Below are positions 11,101 to 19,391 of a stretch of 64,000 nt of DNA, piece after piece. Each line of letters begins with the position of its first letter. The stretch's first letter is position 1. Both the position numbers and the translations under genes were made by a program. The notes beneath the pieces were generated by a model. That model did not search any database. It was not told where the DNA came from and saw only the letters and a program-made list of their open reading frames with translations. Source of the DNA: Sutcliffiella deserti (GTDB lineage: Bacteria; Bacillota; Bacilli; Bacillales; Bacillaceae_I); NCBI RefSeq assembly GCF_020037475.1, contig NZ_JAIQDB010000001.1, forward strand, positions 868,001-932,000. The letters are read 5' to 3'.

Positions 11101-11610
11101 TACGACCAATATATCGGTTAACTTTTTGGAAAGCATCTTTTCATGATCAGAGATTGTATCGTCCTCGCTAATCCGAATGATTTCCTCTTGCAAACTATCA
11201 GGTGTAACACAATAGCGTTTAAACTCGGTTACCATGCCCTCCATTTGCTCAATAAAGCCAAACTGTTCCGCTGACCGTCCAAACACTTGGAACTGTGCTT
11301 TATGCTCTTCAATTACTTTTCTAAGCAGCATATGAATGCCAGATTGATCTATATGAAAACGGCTTATTCCACCTACTTCTTGCAAAATTCGCCATGCCAA
11401 ACGGGTAAAGCTGAATACTTGTGCCCGAATCATACCTTGAACAGCCTTTGATTGGACAATCTTGTATTCTGATTGGAAGGTCATTTGTTCAGGAACCAGA
11501 TATACAATCGGCGAACCTTTCGGGTTATCCTCCAGTTTTTGAAGGATTTGCTCATAACACCATTGTGTTTTTCCACTGCCTGTTCTGCCTATTAAAAAAC
11601 GAATCGACAC
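8101..11610 (-). CDS. addB: ATP-dependent nuclease subunit AddB
   Basis: Partner of AddA, with an inactivated helicase fold, a second RecB-type nuclease and an iron-sulphur staple. The 1169 residues start at a GTG (11610) served by GGGGGA eight bases upstream. The P-loop GRTGSGKT is at residues 8-15. The nuclease motif RIIDYKSS is near residue 975. The four Fe-S cysteines are one in KFSACAF (about residue 805) and three in CTFCSFKSFC (1126, 1129, 1135), matching the spacing in B. subtilis AddB. It is the first gene of the repair operon. A hairpin with CTACCT/AGGTAG arms lies at 11641-11659 in its leader. Confidence 0.97.
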   Translation of the reverse strand: MSIRFLIGRTGSGKTQWCYEQILQKLEDNPKGSPIVYLVPEQMTFQSEYKIVQSKAVQGMIRAQVFSFTRLAWRILQEVGGISRFHIDQSGIHMLLRKVIEEHKAQFQVFGRSAEQFGFIEQMEGMVTEFKRYCVTPDSLQEEIIRISEDDTISDHEKMLSKKLTDILVVYRQLEQLLEGKYVDGEDYLQLLAEKIPHSSYIKEADIYIDGFHSYTPQEQLVLKRLMVHSKSVTIALTLDKPYNEEAPYDLHLFRATGITYQKLRKMALEEGCQIEAPIVLEDASRFSKSDSLCHLEKYFDVRPTVAYPNKGEVALLQAVNRRAEIEGIAREVISLVREQGNRYKDIALIVRNAESYIDLVNTVFKDYDIPFFVDQKRTMLHHPLIELLRSSLEVVTKNWRYESVFRCVKTDFFYSVAQDTDEMREKTDKLENYCLSYGVQGNKWTSEEPWKYRRFFTIDSEGPYVQTDDEIAYEAEINELRELIVTPLQKLQKRWKRSNSIEDYCKALYHYLEDLEIPKKLELRMKKAEEQGNLTQSKENEQVWKATIGLLDQMVELIGDQPITLSMFTKMLESGLESLRFSLVPPAIDQVIVANFDLSRLTDIKHSFVIGVNEGVIPAKIKDEGFVSEEERELLSSYGMELAPTSLERLLDDHFLVYSAFLSPSQQLYISYALADEEGKSLLPSSYIKRIKEMFPEIKEKLLLNEPSELPQSEQLKYVHTPSTTLSNLAVQLQTWIKKYPVDPIWWDVYNTLLDHEEWHDRTEQVLKSLFYKNEANKLKGHVSRQLYGEHMEASVSRMEKFSACAFSHFASHGLKLKDRKIYRLEAPDIGQLFHAALKHISDTLRQQGSDWKSLTKQECENLAKEAVNVLAPKLQGEILLSSNRFQYIKRKLETIITRASQILSEHSRASKFTPIGLELGFGQKEEIPPIRIDLPNGVKMELVGRIDRVDKAEGSNGLLLRIIDYKSSNKALDLTEVYYGLALQMLTYLDLVITHSKEWLGSEATPAGVLYFHVHNPMIKTNGMTPEDLIEEEIFKSFKMKGLLLGEEESVRFMDQTLETGHSQIVSAALKKNGEFHSNSSVASEQEFSHLRAYVRKTFENIGMQITDGETSIAPYKLKNQTPCTFCSFKSFCQFDTSLDENDYRNLSALPKNEIIESMKRKMEGGD

Positions 11611-11778
11611 AGCATTTCCCCCAAACTACTTATTTTTAGACTACCTTAAATGCAGGTAGCGTTCTGTTTTTCAAAGTTTAATATCCATGTGAGTTTTATA
11701 TAGAACACTGTAAAACAACAAGTTACATTTTCTCACAACTTATTGCCATTTCGCATAAGCAATCAGCTAATACCAAAC

Positions 11779-11831
11779 GGCTATGTTAAACACCGCTGAT
11801 AATTTCCGCAAAAGACGCAGCGTTCGCGGTA
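11779..11831 (+). repeat. Solo left end of the dispersed MITE-like repeat
   Basis: GGCTATGTTAAACACCGCTG followed by a TTTCCGCAAAAG segment matches the left end of the complete copy at 56466. The GC-rich core and right arm are absent, so this is a truncated remnant. Confidence 0.65.
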
Positions 11832-12194
11832 CTTCAATTAAGATCTTTCATCATAATACGTACCTATGTTCCTCTTATATTGTACTGAAAATGTGAGCAG
11901 ATTGCCAACTTGATAGACACATATTTCAAGTGGATGGGCACCAGTTAATCTGCCTCTGCATATGGTAGGTAAGGTAGGGGATCAAAGGATGCTATACTGT
12001 AAAAACCACTATTTTACTGTCACTCTGTTAACTTTATTGGGGTAGTTTGTTGTGTGCAATCGCTATATACTGGTTCCTCTGTATTACCGATTGGTTCCAG
12101 TGAATGTTTTAATAACACAAGCAGACTAGTTAGCAGATATTTTAGCATGGGCCTCCATTTGTTTACTATTTGAGTAATAACTATAATAAAGCCA

Positions 12195-12232
12195 AAAAAC
12201 ACTTGAACCATTAAAGTCATTCAAGTGTTTTA
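12195..12232. terminator. Bidirectional hairpin, no adjacent gene
   Basis: AAAACACTTGAA and TTCAAGTGTTTT form a perfect 12 bp stem around a 12-base loop, with A and T runs built into the stem so it could terminate either strand. No gene ends close to it, so it may end an unrecognised transcript or be the relic of a lost gene. Confidence 0.5.
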
Positions 12233-12306
12233 ATTATTGGATGTTCTTTGTTGCTTGAGAGAAGGAGTGATACTTGAAACATTAAGGTACATTGCCGATT
12301 TATTAA

Positions 12307-12338
12307 GGACTTATAGCAACAATCTGTAAGAAAAGAAC
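12307..12338 (+). repeat. GGACTTATAG motif, copy 1
   Basis: GGACTTATAGCAACAATCT followed by GTAAGAAAAGAACC. It is nearly identical to 49551-49582 and related to 58977-59007. CTTA and TAAG can pair around the TAGCAAC loop. No plus-strand gene follows before the terminator at 12381. Confidence 0.5.
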
Positions 12339-12375
12339 CAATCTAAAAGATTCATATTAACTATTTCTGTATATT

Positions 12376-12421
12376 AAAAAGATACACCTAGTGAAGCAGA
12401 AAAACTAGGTGTATCTTTTTG
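12376..12421 (-). terminator. Terminator of the acyl-CoA ligase gene
   Basis: A perfect 12 bp stem, GATACACCTAGT (12381-12392) with ACTAGGTGTATC (12404-12415), is flanked by five A on the left and T residues on the right. It works as an intrinsic terminator for the minus-strand ligase gene and could also act on plus-strand transcripts. Confidence 0.85.
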
Positions 12422-13927
12422 TTAATTTTTCATTTCTTGAATTTCTTCAGGTAGCTTGAAAATTTCTTTGTAGGTTTGAATGATGCTTTTTTTATCAAAT
12501 TTTCCTACTGTCGTTTTGGGGATATCTTTCACAAAAGCAAATTTTTTCGGTATTTTATACTTTCCTAATTTTTGAGAACAGAAGGTAGTTAGCTCCTTTT
12601 CAGAAGCAGGACTTTTCAATGAGACCACCGCTAACACCCCTTCGCCCCATTTCGGATGAGGTATTCCTACAACGCATACCTCTTTGACTGCAGTATGCTC
12701 TGCAAGCGTCTGTTCTACCTCGGATGGATACACATTCTCTCCACCTGAAATAATCATATCCTTTACCCTTCCAACGATATAAAAATACCCCTCCTCGTCC
12801 ATTCGCCCTAAATCACCAGTACATAGCCAGCCATCAACCTTCACTTTTTGCGTTTCTTCCGGCTTGAGCCAATATTCTCTAAAAACATGTCGCCCTTTTA
12901 AATAGATCTCTCCTACTTCATTTACTGAAGCTTCTTCGTTCTTATTTTTCATAATCTTCACTTCGTTGAACATCATCGGTTTACCGACTGATCCTTTTTT
13001 TCCGTATGCCTCTTTGGGATCAATATAGAAATTATTTGGGCCCGCCTCTGTAAGACCATACCCTTCTTTAAAAAGTTTACCTTTTTTGTAAAAGGCTTCA
13101 TAAATTTCAATGGGGCAAGGCGCCCCCCCTGAGAGAAACGTTTTCATAGAAGGAAAGCTTTCTTTCTGAAACCGTGGATGCTCAATTAGTATGTGGTACA
13201 TCGTCGGAACCATCAAAACGACTGTGCATTGGTACATGCATAAAAAATCGATCACCTTTTCCACTTCAAAGTCTTGCATTAATACAACCGTCCCGCCTGC
13301 CATTAAAAGTGGCGATGATAAGGCATTTAAACCACCAGTATGGAACATTGGCAAACATGTAAGGGTCGCATCATCCTCAGATAGTCCCCAGCTTATAATC
13401 GTATTTATTGCATTGCTTATAATATTCTCATGAGTAAGAATTACACCTTTTGGCTTACCAGTAGTACCTCCAGTGTAAATGATTGCAGCAGGATTATTTA
13501 AATCAACAGACACCCTATTCTGTTGAGAGTCAGCTGGCTGTGGTAAATCATCTATAGAAATTATGGGGCATGGTCCTATTCTAACTTTCCCTATCATAGT
13601 GGGATGCACAAGCAAATACTTTGCATCACAGTCTTGCAAAATATAGACCAATTCATCGTTTGACAAGCGCCAGTTTAATGGAACAAAAATTGCGCCAAGC
13701 TCTCCACAAGCAAAGAGTAAATCAAAATACACCATCTCATTCGGAGATAAAAGTGCAACACTATCCCCTTTTTTTATTCCAAGTGAATGTAGTCTATTTT
13801 TCATATCTATCGTACGAGCATACAATTGTTGATAATTCCATCGTTCTCCAGATTCGCCATCAATTACTGCGACTTTACTTGGAGACAGTTGTGATCGTTT
13901 CTGCAACCATGAACAATCTATAGCCAC
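12422..13927 (-). CDS. AMP-forming acyl-CoA synthetase
   Basis: ANL-superfamily ligase that activates a carboxylic acid to acyl-AMP and then acyl-CoA. The motifs are the P-loop YTGGTTGKPKG, GYGLTEAGP, the hinge and A8 region GRVKDMIISGGENVYPSE, and the C-terminal lysine loop PKTTVGKFDKK. I place the start at GTG 13927 (501 residues): AAGGGAGAG lies six bases upstream, while the ATGs at 13948 and 13933 have no proper site and sit too near the predicted transcription start. The substrate cannot be read from sequence; medium or long-chain fatty acids and aromatic acids are all possible. Its promoter carries the same 11-bp-spaced heptamers as the operon at 26156, which suggests it activates the acid handled there. 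Confidence 0.88.
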   Translation of the reverse strand: MAIDCSWLQKRSQLSPSKVAVIDGESGERWNYQQLYARTIDMKNRLHSLGIKKGDSVALLSPNEMVYFDLLFACGELGAIFVPLNWRLSNDELVYILQDCDAKYLLVHPTMIGKVRIGPCPIISIDDLPQPADSQQNRVSVDLNNPAAIIYTGGTTGKPKGVILTHENIISNAINTIISWGLSEDDATLTCLPMFHTGGLNALSSPLLMAGGTVVLMQDFEVEKVIDFLCMYQCTVVLMVPTMYHILIEHPRFQKESFPSMKTFLSGGAPCPIEIYEAFYKKGKLFKEGYGLTEAGPNNFYIDPKEAYGKKGSVGKPMMFNEVKIMKNKNEEASVNEVGEIYLKGRHVFREYWLKPEETQKVKVDGWLCTGDLGRMDEEGYFYIVGRVKDMIISGGENVYPSEVEQTLAEHTAVKEVCVVGIPHPKWGEGVLAVVSLKSPASEKELTTFCSQKLGKYKIPKKFAFVKDIPKTTVGKFDKKSIIQTYKEIFKLPEEIQEMKN

Positions 13928-13962
13928 TTCCATCTCTCCCTTACACATTACAAGTTATATTT

Positions 13963-13995
13963 ACTATAAGAGTGTCGGGTTACAAGCGGGTTACA
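13963..13995 (-). promoter_or_regulatory. Promoter with SARP-type direct repeats (acyl-CoA ligase)
   Basis: On the minus strand TGTAACC occurs at 13995-13989 and again at 13984-13978, exactly 11 bp apart. Nine bases (CGACACTCT) separate the second heptamer from TATAGT (13968-13963). There is no separate -35 box, so the heptamers replace it. The arrangement matches the promoter at 26199-26231 and resembles operators of SARP activators. Confidence 0.7.
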
Positions 13996-14067
13996 GAGTC
14001 ATCATCAAACTAGTCCTTGAACCACATAGCATAGTTGTAGTGAACTGAAAATTAGTTACTAGAATAA

Positions 14068-14135
14068 CAAAAAAGCTCGAGGAAAGTATTAAAAGACACT
14101 CTTTAAAAAGTGCACTTTTAATGTCCTCGAGCTTT
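14068..14135. terminator. Long bidirectional terminator between RND and ligase genes
   Basis: AAAAGCTCGAGGA pairs with TCCTCGAGCTTTT, and inside it ATTAAAAG pairs with CTTTTAAT, giving a 68-base nearly continuous hairpin with A and T runs at the ends. It lies after the RND promoter-distal end in one direction and behind the ligase promoter in the other. It probably insulates the two. Confidence 0.8.
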
Positions 14136-14176
14136 TCTACATTGTTACAAATCTAATATTAACTTGCGGTGCCTCA

Positions 14177-17100
14177 TCAAAATTCCTTCACTTGCTTTTT
14201 CTTAATCACAATATAAAACGCTGGTACAAACAATAAAGTAAAGAAAGTCGAGAAGAATATTCCCGAGATAATTGAGATAGCAAGCGGTGTAAACAAGACA
14301 TCCCCGCTAAACGCTATCGGTAATAAGGCAGCAATGGATGTAAAAGCAGTAAGTACAACAGGTCTAAGTCTTGCTTTCCCTGAATCTATGACTGCTTCAC
14401 TTAAAGATGATCCATTCTGTAGTCGTTGTTCCATAAACTCTATAAACACAGTCGCATTTCGAACCACGATACCTGCCAACGATACAATCCCCATCATCGC
14501 CATAAATCCAAGCCCTGTTTGTGTTAGGAATAATCCTATTAAAGCCCCTGAAATGGCCAGATACACAGAGCTCATAATTAATAGTGGCAATCTTAATGAA
14601 TTAAACAGTACGACCATCAAAATATAAATCAGAAATATGACAATCAGGAACAGCTTTCCTATTTCTATAAAGAAATCGCTTCTTGCTGAAGATTCTCCAC
14701 CAACTGAAATAGACGTAGTGGCAGTTTCTAAAGACTCAGCAATTTCCATTACTTCCCCTTCAAGCTTTTGTTTGTCTTCTTCTCCTGGATAGACCCTAAC
14801 TGTAATCGTTCTTTCTCCATCTTTATGAGGAATCAAAGGCAATGCTTCCGTTTCCTCTACAGTCACAAGCTCAGATAACGGAACAAGAACCGGAGCACCA
14901 AATTCCGTTGTTTCATATTTGCTTGGCAGCTCTAGTTGACTTAGTTCAAGAGTTTCTCCATCCTCTACGAAATCCTGTGAGATTGTCAAGGTTTCCCTTT
15001 CCATACCAGCTTCATAGGAACCTACAGGTATACCTTCTGTGACAAGCCTAATTTGATTGCTTATTTCCTGAGCGGTGATTCCATGTTCCTCCATTACCTC
15101 ACGAACGGGAACATATTGGATGGTTGGTAAAGGTGTACCAACATCATCAATCACAGCACCACTGCCTTTTAAGCCTTGGATATCTTCTTTTAACCTATTT
15201 ACGGTATCCATCAACTCATCGATTTTTTCACCCACAACAGAAAGTGCAATAGGTGCACCCACAGGTGGACCTGCTTCGATGGTTGATAGCATAATAACTG
15301 CATCAGGATATTCTTCTCGCAACTTTGGTTGCCATTCTTCAATCGTTGCTGCAGCTGATTGTTCTTCCCTGTTAACCCTAACTACTATTTGACCGGTATT
15401 TTCTCCAGAGTTGGATAATGTACTTCCAAAAATCCCTGGCTCTCCACTTCCAGCAAAAATGGTGGTTTCATAGATGGCCTCTTCTTCTTTTAAGCTGTCT
15501 TCGATTAATTGCAGTCTTGCTTCGGTTTCTTCCAACGGCGTTCCTGCTGGGAGAGTCACTGTTACTGTTACTTCTTCTCTGTCAGCACTTGGAAAAAATA
15601 CAACTGGAATAAAAGGAACAAGGGCATAAGTTGCCGTACAAAAAATAAGGACAGCAAACCCTGTTACTAGAGGTTTTTTTACAATCTTGGTTAGAACTTT
15701 CTTACTATACCAGTCACTTAAGTTTTCAAACTGTTTGCCTAATAGTCCATCCCTCGACTTCTTGCTGCTCTTTTTTCGACGCCATGCCAGGAATATTGGA
15801 ACGATGGTCAATGCCACAATAGTCGATCCAATGATCGTGGAGATAAGTATAGTCGGTAAAGCTGATATAAAGGCGCCATTAGGGCCGGAAATAAACGTCA
15901 AAGGAAGAAAAGTAAAGACAATGGCAAGAGTCGATGTGATAATGGAAACTCTCACCTCTTTAGTCCCTGTTAAAGCACCTTCCAACGGCTTATCACCTAG
16001 CTGGTAGCGTCGTTGAATATTATCATTCACAACAATCGCATCATCAACTAATATTCCGAGTGCAATAATGATTCCTATAATAGATATCTGGTTTAAATCC
16101 ACCGAAGCATATGGTAATGGAATTAACCCAAGTGCAATCGATATTGGAATAGAGATTGCTACAAGTAGAGCGGAAACTGCGTTTAGCCCAAAGAAAGTAA
16201 TTAAAACTACTGCTAAAATGGAGATTAAAAAGGATAATCCTAAATCTGTAAATATTTTTCCGACAATCTCATTTTGTGTGTAGTACAGATTTAATTCCAC
16301 TTCTGCTGGTAAGTCGCTTGAGAGTCGCTCCATTTCTGTGTCGACCTTTGCTTGTAGTGCGGGTATATCTACTCCTTTTTCTTGCATAATGGTAAGAGAA
16401 AGGGCTGGGGTTCCATTAAAGGAAATAAAGTCCTCTTGGTCTGTTGATATTTGCGTTAGAGTTGCAAAATCCCCAATATATATCGATTCGCCATCTTGAT
16501 TTTTCTTTACAAATACTTTTTCTACCTCTTCTATATTTTGAATATGCTCGATTGTTAGCTGGGAAACTTGATTGCCTTCTTGCTGGCTGCCAAGCGGCGT
16601 AATTTCTAGCTCATTTTGGATGGCTGTAATTACATCAGGCAATCTAACGTCATTTTGCTGCATTCTTTCCATATTCATCTCTAAAAGATAATTCGATTCT
16701 GCTAAACCTTTAACTGAAACCTTACGTACTCCTTCAATATTTTCAATTTGTGGAATCCAGTCATTGATTAATTCTTTTTGTTCTAATAAGATTGATCGAT
16801 CTTCATTTAGTAAATGGTAAGAGGAAATTGCACCCATTTGTATATCTGAGTTAACGATAGGCTCCATTGCCTCTTCCGGAAATTCCCTGCTTACATCAGA
16901 TACTGCTTGACGAACAAGGGAAAAAACTTGATCACGATCTGCACTGTCTGTGAGTTCTAATACAATATTGGATATCCCCACTCCTGATACACTTGTTACA
17001 CTATCCAATCCCTTTATATCTAGAAGCTCATTTTCCAGAGGGGTCGTAATGTCTCTTTCTATGACATTTGGAGCGGCACCAGGGTAAACGGTGGTTATGG

Positions 17101-17230
17101 TGCCAACATTAAGAGAAATTTCTGGAATCTCTCTTTTAGGGATTTGGAAATAAGTAATAGCTCCAATCACAATTAATAAAAGTAAAAAAATGAGGGTAAC
17201 TTTTGGTTTTTTTATAAGTGCATTAAACAA
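14177..17230 (-). CDS. RND-family efflux transporter, SwrC/AcrB type
   Basis: Proton-driven inner-membrane exporter of the HAE/AcrB superfamily, 1017 residues; the nearest characterised relative I know is B. subtilis SwrC (surfactin export). A first transmembrane helix is at residues 12-30. A large extracytoplasmic loop and a block of helices at about 330-490 follow, and the pattern repeats in the second half with helices at about 520-545 and 850-1010. GILVDDAIVVNDN is the helix-4 motif carrying the proton-relay aspartates. The start is TTG 17230, with AGGAGG eight bases upstream. It stands alone with its own promoter and no periplasmic adaptor gene, as is usual in Firmicutes. The substrate is unknown. 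Confidence 0.9.
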   Translation of the reverse strand: MFNALIKKPKVTLIFLLLLIVIGAITYFQIPKREIPEISLNVGTITTVYPGAAPNVIERDITTPLENELLDIKGLDSVTSVSGVGISNIVLELTDSADRDQVFSLVRQAVSDVSREFPEEAMEPIVNSDIQMGAISSYHLLNEDRSILLEQKELINDWIPQIENIEGVRKVSVKGLAESNYLLEMNMERMQQNDVRLPDVITAIQNELEITPLGSQQEGNQVSQLTIEHIQNIEEVEKVFVKKNQDGESIYIGDFATLTQISTDQEDFISFNGTPALSLTIMQEKGVDIPALQAKVDTEMERLSSDLPAEVELNLYYTQNEIVGKIFTDLGLSFLISILAVVLITFFGLNAVSALLVAISIPISIALGLIPLPYASVDLNQISIIGIIIALGILVDDAIVVNDNIQRRYQLGDKPLEGALTGTKEVRVSIITSTLAIVFTFLPLTFISGPNGAFISALPTILISTIIGSTIVALTIVPIFLAWRRKKSSKKSRDGLLGKQFENLSDWYSKKVLTKIVKKPLVTGFAVLIFCTATYALVPFIPVVFFPSADREEVTVTVTLPAGTPLEETEARLQLIEDSLKEEEAIYETTIFAGSGEPGIFGSTLSNSGENTGQIVVRVNREEQSAAATIEEWQPKLREEYPDAVIMLSTIEAGPPVGAPIALSVVGEKIDELMDTVNRLKEDIQGLKGSGAVIDDVGTPLPTIQYVPVREVMEEHGITAQEISNQIRLVTEGIPVGSYEAGMERETLTISQDFVEDGETLELSQLELPSKYETTEFGAPVLVPLSELVTVEETEALPLIPHKDGERTITVRVYPGEEDKQKLEGEVMEIAESLETATTSISVGGESSARSDFFIEIGKLFLIVIFLIYILMVVLFNSLRLPLLIMSSVYLAISGALIGLFLTQTGLGFMAMMGIVSLAGIVVRNATVFIEFMEQRLQNGSSLSEAVIDSGKARLRPVVLTAFTSIAALLPIAFSGDVLFTPLAISIISGIFFSTFFTLLFVPAFYIVIKKKQVKEF

Positions 17231-17286
17231 GGCGATGTCCTCCTATGCATGTTATTCAAATTTGACTATATAGCTTACATTATTCC

Positions 17287-17316
17287 ATCATAATGGTAGA
17301 ACGATAGTCTCTGCAA
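17287..17316 (-). promoter_or_regulatory. SigA-type promoter for the RND gene
   Basis: Minus strand TTGCAG (17316-17311), an 18 bp spacer and TATGAT (17292-17287), about 50 bases upstream of the TTG start. No SARP heptamers are present here, so the pump seems to be outside that putative regulon. Confidence 0.5.
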
Positions 17317-17395
17317 GCTTGAATATGTTTTTTGTGAAGGTTATTCATTTGATCACATTTTTTTGGTTTAACCAAGCCAAAATTCACGAAAACAG

Positions 17396-17433
17396 AAAAA
17401 CACACCAAGTGCTACCGATAAGCACCCGGTGTG
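17396..17433 (-). terminator. Terminator of the liv-KAS-thiolase operon
   Basis: Minus strand CACACCGGGTGCTTATCGG pairs with GTAGCACTTGGTGTG through CACACC/GGTGTG and GTGCT/AGCAC arms, followed by TTTTTC. It lies 23 bases after the thiolase stop. Confidence 0.85.
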
Positions 17434-17455
17434 ATCTGATCATCCCCGTTTTCTA

Positions 17456-18628
17456 TTAAACTTCCACAAATATCGAAGCTCCCATACCTCCTCCGACACA
17501 CAAAGATGCCAAGCCACGGGATTTCTTTCTTCTTCGCAATTCGTGGACCAAACTCACGACAAGTCTGGCTCCAGTGCACCCTACAGGATGGCCGATACTT
17601 ATACCACTGCCATTCACATTCACGATTTCACGATCTAAACCAAGCTCCTTCTCAACCGCTAGATATTGGGCAGCAAAGGCTTCATTGATTTCCATTAAGT
17701 CAATTTCCTCCATACTCCAACCTGTAGTAGCCATCCCTTTTTGAATGGCTGGGACAGGGCCTCTCCCCATCAGCAGAGGCTCTACTCCAGCTACGCTATA
17801 GCCTTTAATTGTAGCTAACGGCACGATACCACGCTCTTTTGCTACTTCTTCGGCCATTAATACGACACACGCTGCTCCATCATTTAGGCTCGATGCATTC
17901 CCTGCAGTTACAGTCCCGTCATCTCGGAATGCCGGTCGCAGACTACTAAGCTTAGCAAGGCTTAGATCAGGTTTTGGACCTTCATCCTCACTGATAACCA
18001 CCTCGCTTCTCCTCTTTTTGATGGTCACAGGAACAATCTGTGATTGAAAATAGCCTTCTTTTATTGCTCGTACTGCCCGCTCATGACTTAACAATGCGAG
18101 TTCATCTTGTTCCGCTCTTGTAATTTCAAATTTATCTGCTAGGTTTTCGGCTGTTTCCCCCATCATCACATGATGTAGAGGATCCTCTAATACTTCCCAA
18201 ACACTATCATAGACTTGAGAATGTTGGAGGCGTGAACCCCACCTTTGCTGTTTTAATATGTAAGGACTTGAGCTCATCGCTTCGACTCCACCTGCAATGA
18301 CTATATCCGATAATCCTGTTTGCACCTGCATTGCACCGGAAATAATTGCTTGCATACCTGATGCACATTGGCGTTGAATCGTATAACCGGTTGTTTCTGC
18401 TGCTAGTCCCGCCATTAACGCAGCGGTCCTTGCCGTGTTCGGCTGATCAGTTCGCTGAATACATTGACCTAAGATCACTTCGTTCACATCATTTGGTTTT
18501 AGGTAACTTTCATTTAGAACAGCTTCTATCACAGGGACGATTAAATCCGTTGGTAGAAGATCTTTGTATGCTCCACCAAAAGTACCCACTGGCGTTCTTA
18601 ATGCTGCTGTAATCACGACGTTTCTCAT
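17456..18628 (-). CDS. Thiolase (acetyl-CoA acetyltransferase family)
   Basis: Thiolase that either condenses two acyl-CoAs or cleaves a 3-ketoacyl-CoA. The 390 residues are standard length. The nucleophilic cysteine is C88 (RQCASGMQAI), the conserved NEAFAAQ is near residue 317, the catalytic histidine is H347 (GHPVGCTGAR) and the second cysteine C377 (CVGGGMG). It is the last gene of the nine-gene operon. With the upstream dehydrogenase it could handle 3-hydroxyacyl to 3-ketoacyl to shortened acyl-CoA. No acyl-CoA dehydrogenase or enoyl-CoA hydratase is in the operon, so it is not a complete beta-oxidation set. Direction and chain length are unknown. Confidence 0.93.
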   Translation of the reverse strand: MRNVVITAALRTPVGTFGGAYKDLLPTDLIVPVIEAVLNESYLKPNDVNEVILGQCIQRTDQPNTARTAALMAGLAAETTGYTIQRQCASGMQAIISGAMQVQTGLSDIVIAGGVEAMSSSPYILKQQRWGSRLQHSQVYDSVWEVLEDPLHHVMMGETAENLADKFEITRAEQDELALLSHERAVRAIKEGYFQSQIVPVTIKKRRSEVVISEDEGPKPDLSLAKLSSLRPAFRDDGTVTAGNASSLNDGAACVVLMAEEVAKERGIVPLATIKGYSVAGVEPLLMGRGPVPAIQKGMATTGWSMEEIDLMEINEAFAAQYLAVEKELGLDREIVNVNGSGISIGHPVGCTGARLVVSLVHELRRRKKSRGLASLCVGGGMGASIFVEV

Positions 18629-18653
18629 GATTTTAAGTCCACCTCCTCAAAAA

Positions 18654-19391
18654 TTACATCATTATTCCACCGTCAACATGTAAGGCAGTTCCATTAACAT
18701 AATCCGACTCATCTGAAGCTAAATATAGATAGGCATTCGCAATATCACTTGGCTTTCCTAAGCGTTGTAACGGGATAACCTGTAGCAAACCTTGAATCAC
18801 TTTTTCAGGAACAGTAGCAACCATGCTTGTTTCCACAAAACCTGGTACGACAGCATTAACATTGATTCCTTTGCGTCCAAACTCCTTTGCCCAAGATTTT
18901 GTCATCCCTACCACCGCAGCTTTGGAAGCAGCATAGTTTGTCTGACCTACATTTCCATACACACCAGAAACAGAAGAGGTGCTGATGATTTTTCCTTTAC
19001 CGTTTTCAAGCATATGTGGAACCACTGCTTGTGTGCAGTTAAAGACCCCGTTCACATTAATGTCCATGACTTTCTGGAAATCTTCACTGCTCATTTTAAG
19101 AAGCATATTGTCTCTAGTGATGCCTGCATTATTTATTAAAATATCGATCTTTCCAAATCTTTCCTTTACCATACCTACCATTTCCACTACCTGAGCCTGG
19201 TTGGAGACATCCACTTGATAGAAGGCAACTTCTCCCTCTGATTGCAATTCTGCAGTACGCTGTTCTCCTGCTGTTGCATCATAATCAACAAGAGCGACTT
19301 TCGCACCTTCTCGTAAAAATACTCTTGCAGCTTCAAGTCCTAAACCATTCGCTGCTCCTGTAATAATTGCTACTTTACCTGCTAGTCTCAT
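18654..19391 (-). CDS. Short-chain dehydrogenase/reductase, FabG-like
   Basis: NAD(P)-dependent oxidoreductase of the classical SDR family, 245 residues. It has the cofactor motif TGAANGLG (11-18), NNAG (87-90) and the catalytic set S140, Y153, K157. The start at 19391 (MRLAGKV) is chosen because AGGAGG lies nine bases upstream and the fold begins at once; an ATG nine codons earlier has no such support. It overlaps the end of the hydrolase gene by 17 bases. Its likely role is interconversion of 3-hydroxyacyl- and 3-oxoacyl-CoA or ACP; the cofactor preference is not visible. Confidence 0.92.
   Translation of the reverse strand: MRLAGKVAIITGAANGLGLEAARVFLREGAKVALVDYDATAGEQRTAELQSEGEVAFYQVDVSNQAQVVEMVGMVKERFGKIDILINNAGITRDNMLLKMSSEDFQKVMDINVNGVFNCTQAVVPHMLENGKGKIISTSSVSGVYGNVGQTNYAASKAAVVGMTKSWAKEFGRKGINVNAVVPGFVETSMVATVPEKVIQGLLQVIPLQRLGKPSDIANAYLYLASDESDYVNGTALHVDGGIMM

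Larger units (their letters stand above)
11611..12380. other. Gene-poor stretch upstream of addB
   Basis: About 770 bases without a convincing gene. It holds the addB leader hairpin (11641-11659), a left-end fragment of the dispersed repeat family (11779-11831), a symmetric hairpin at 12195-12232 and a copy of the GGACTTATAG motif (12307-12338). I could not pick a clear addB promoter. The rest shows no codon structure that I trust. Confidence 0.6.

Noticed and set aside
12020-12220. 66-codon minus-strand open frame
   Set aside because: No ribosome binding site, mixed composition and a terminator-like hairpin at its start; likely chance.
12422-18628. Complete beta-oxidation cluster
   Set aside because: No acyl-CoA dehydrogenase or enoyl-CoA hydratase is present near these genes; the hydratase at 43916 belongs to a different, FadR-controlled unit.
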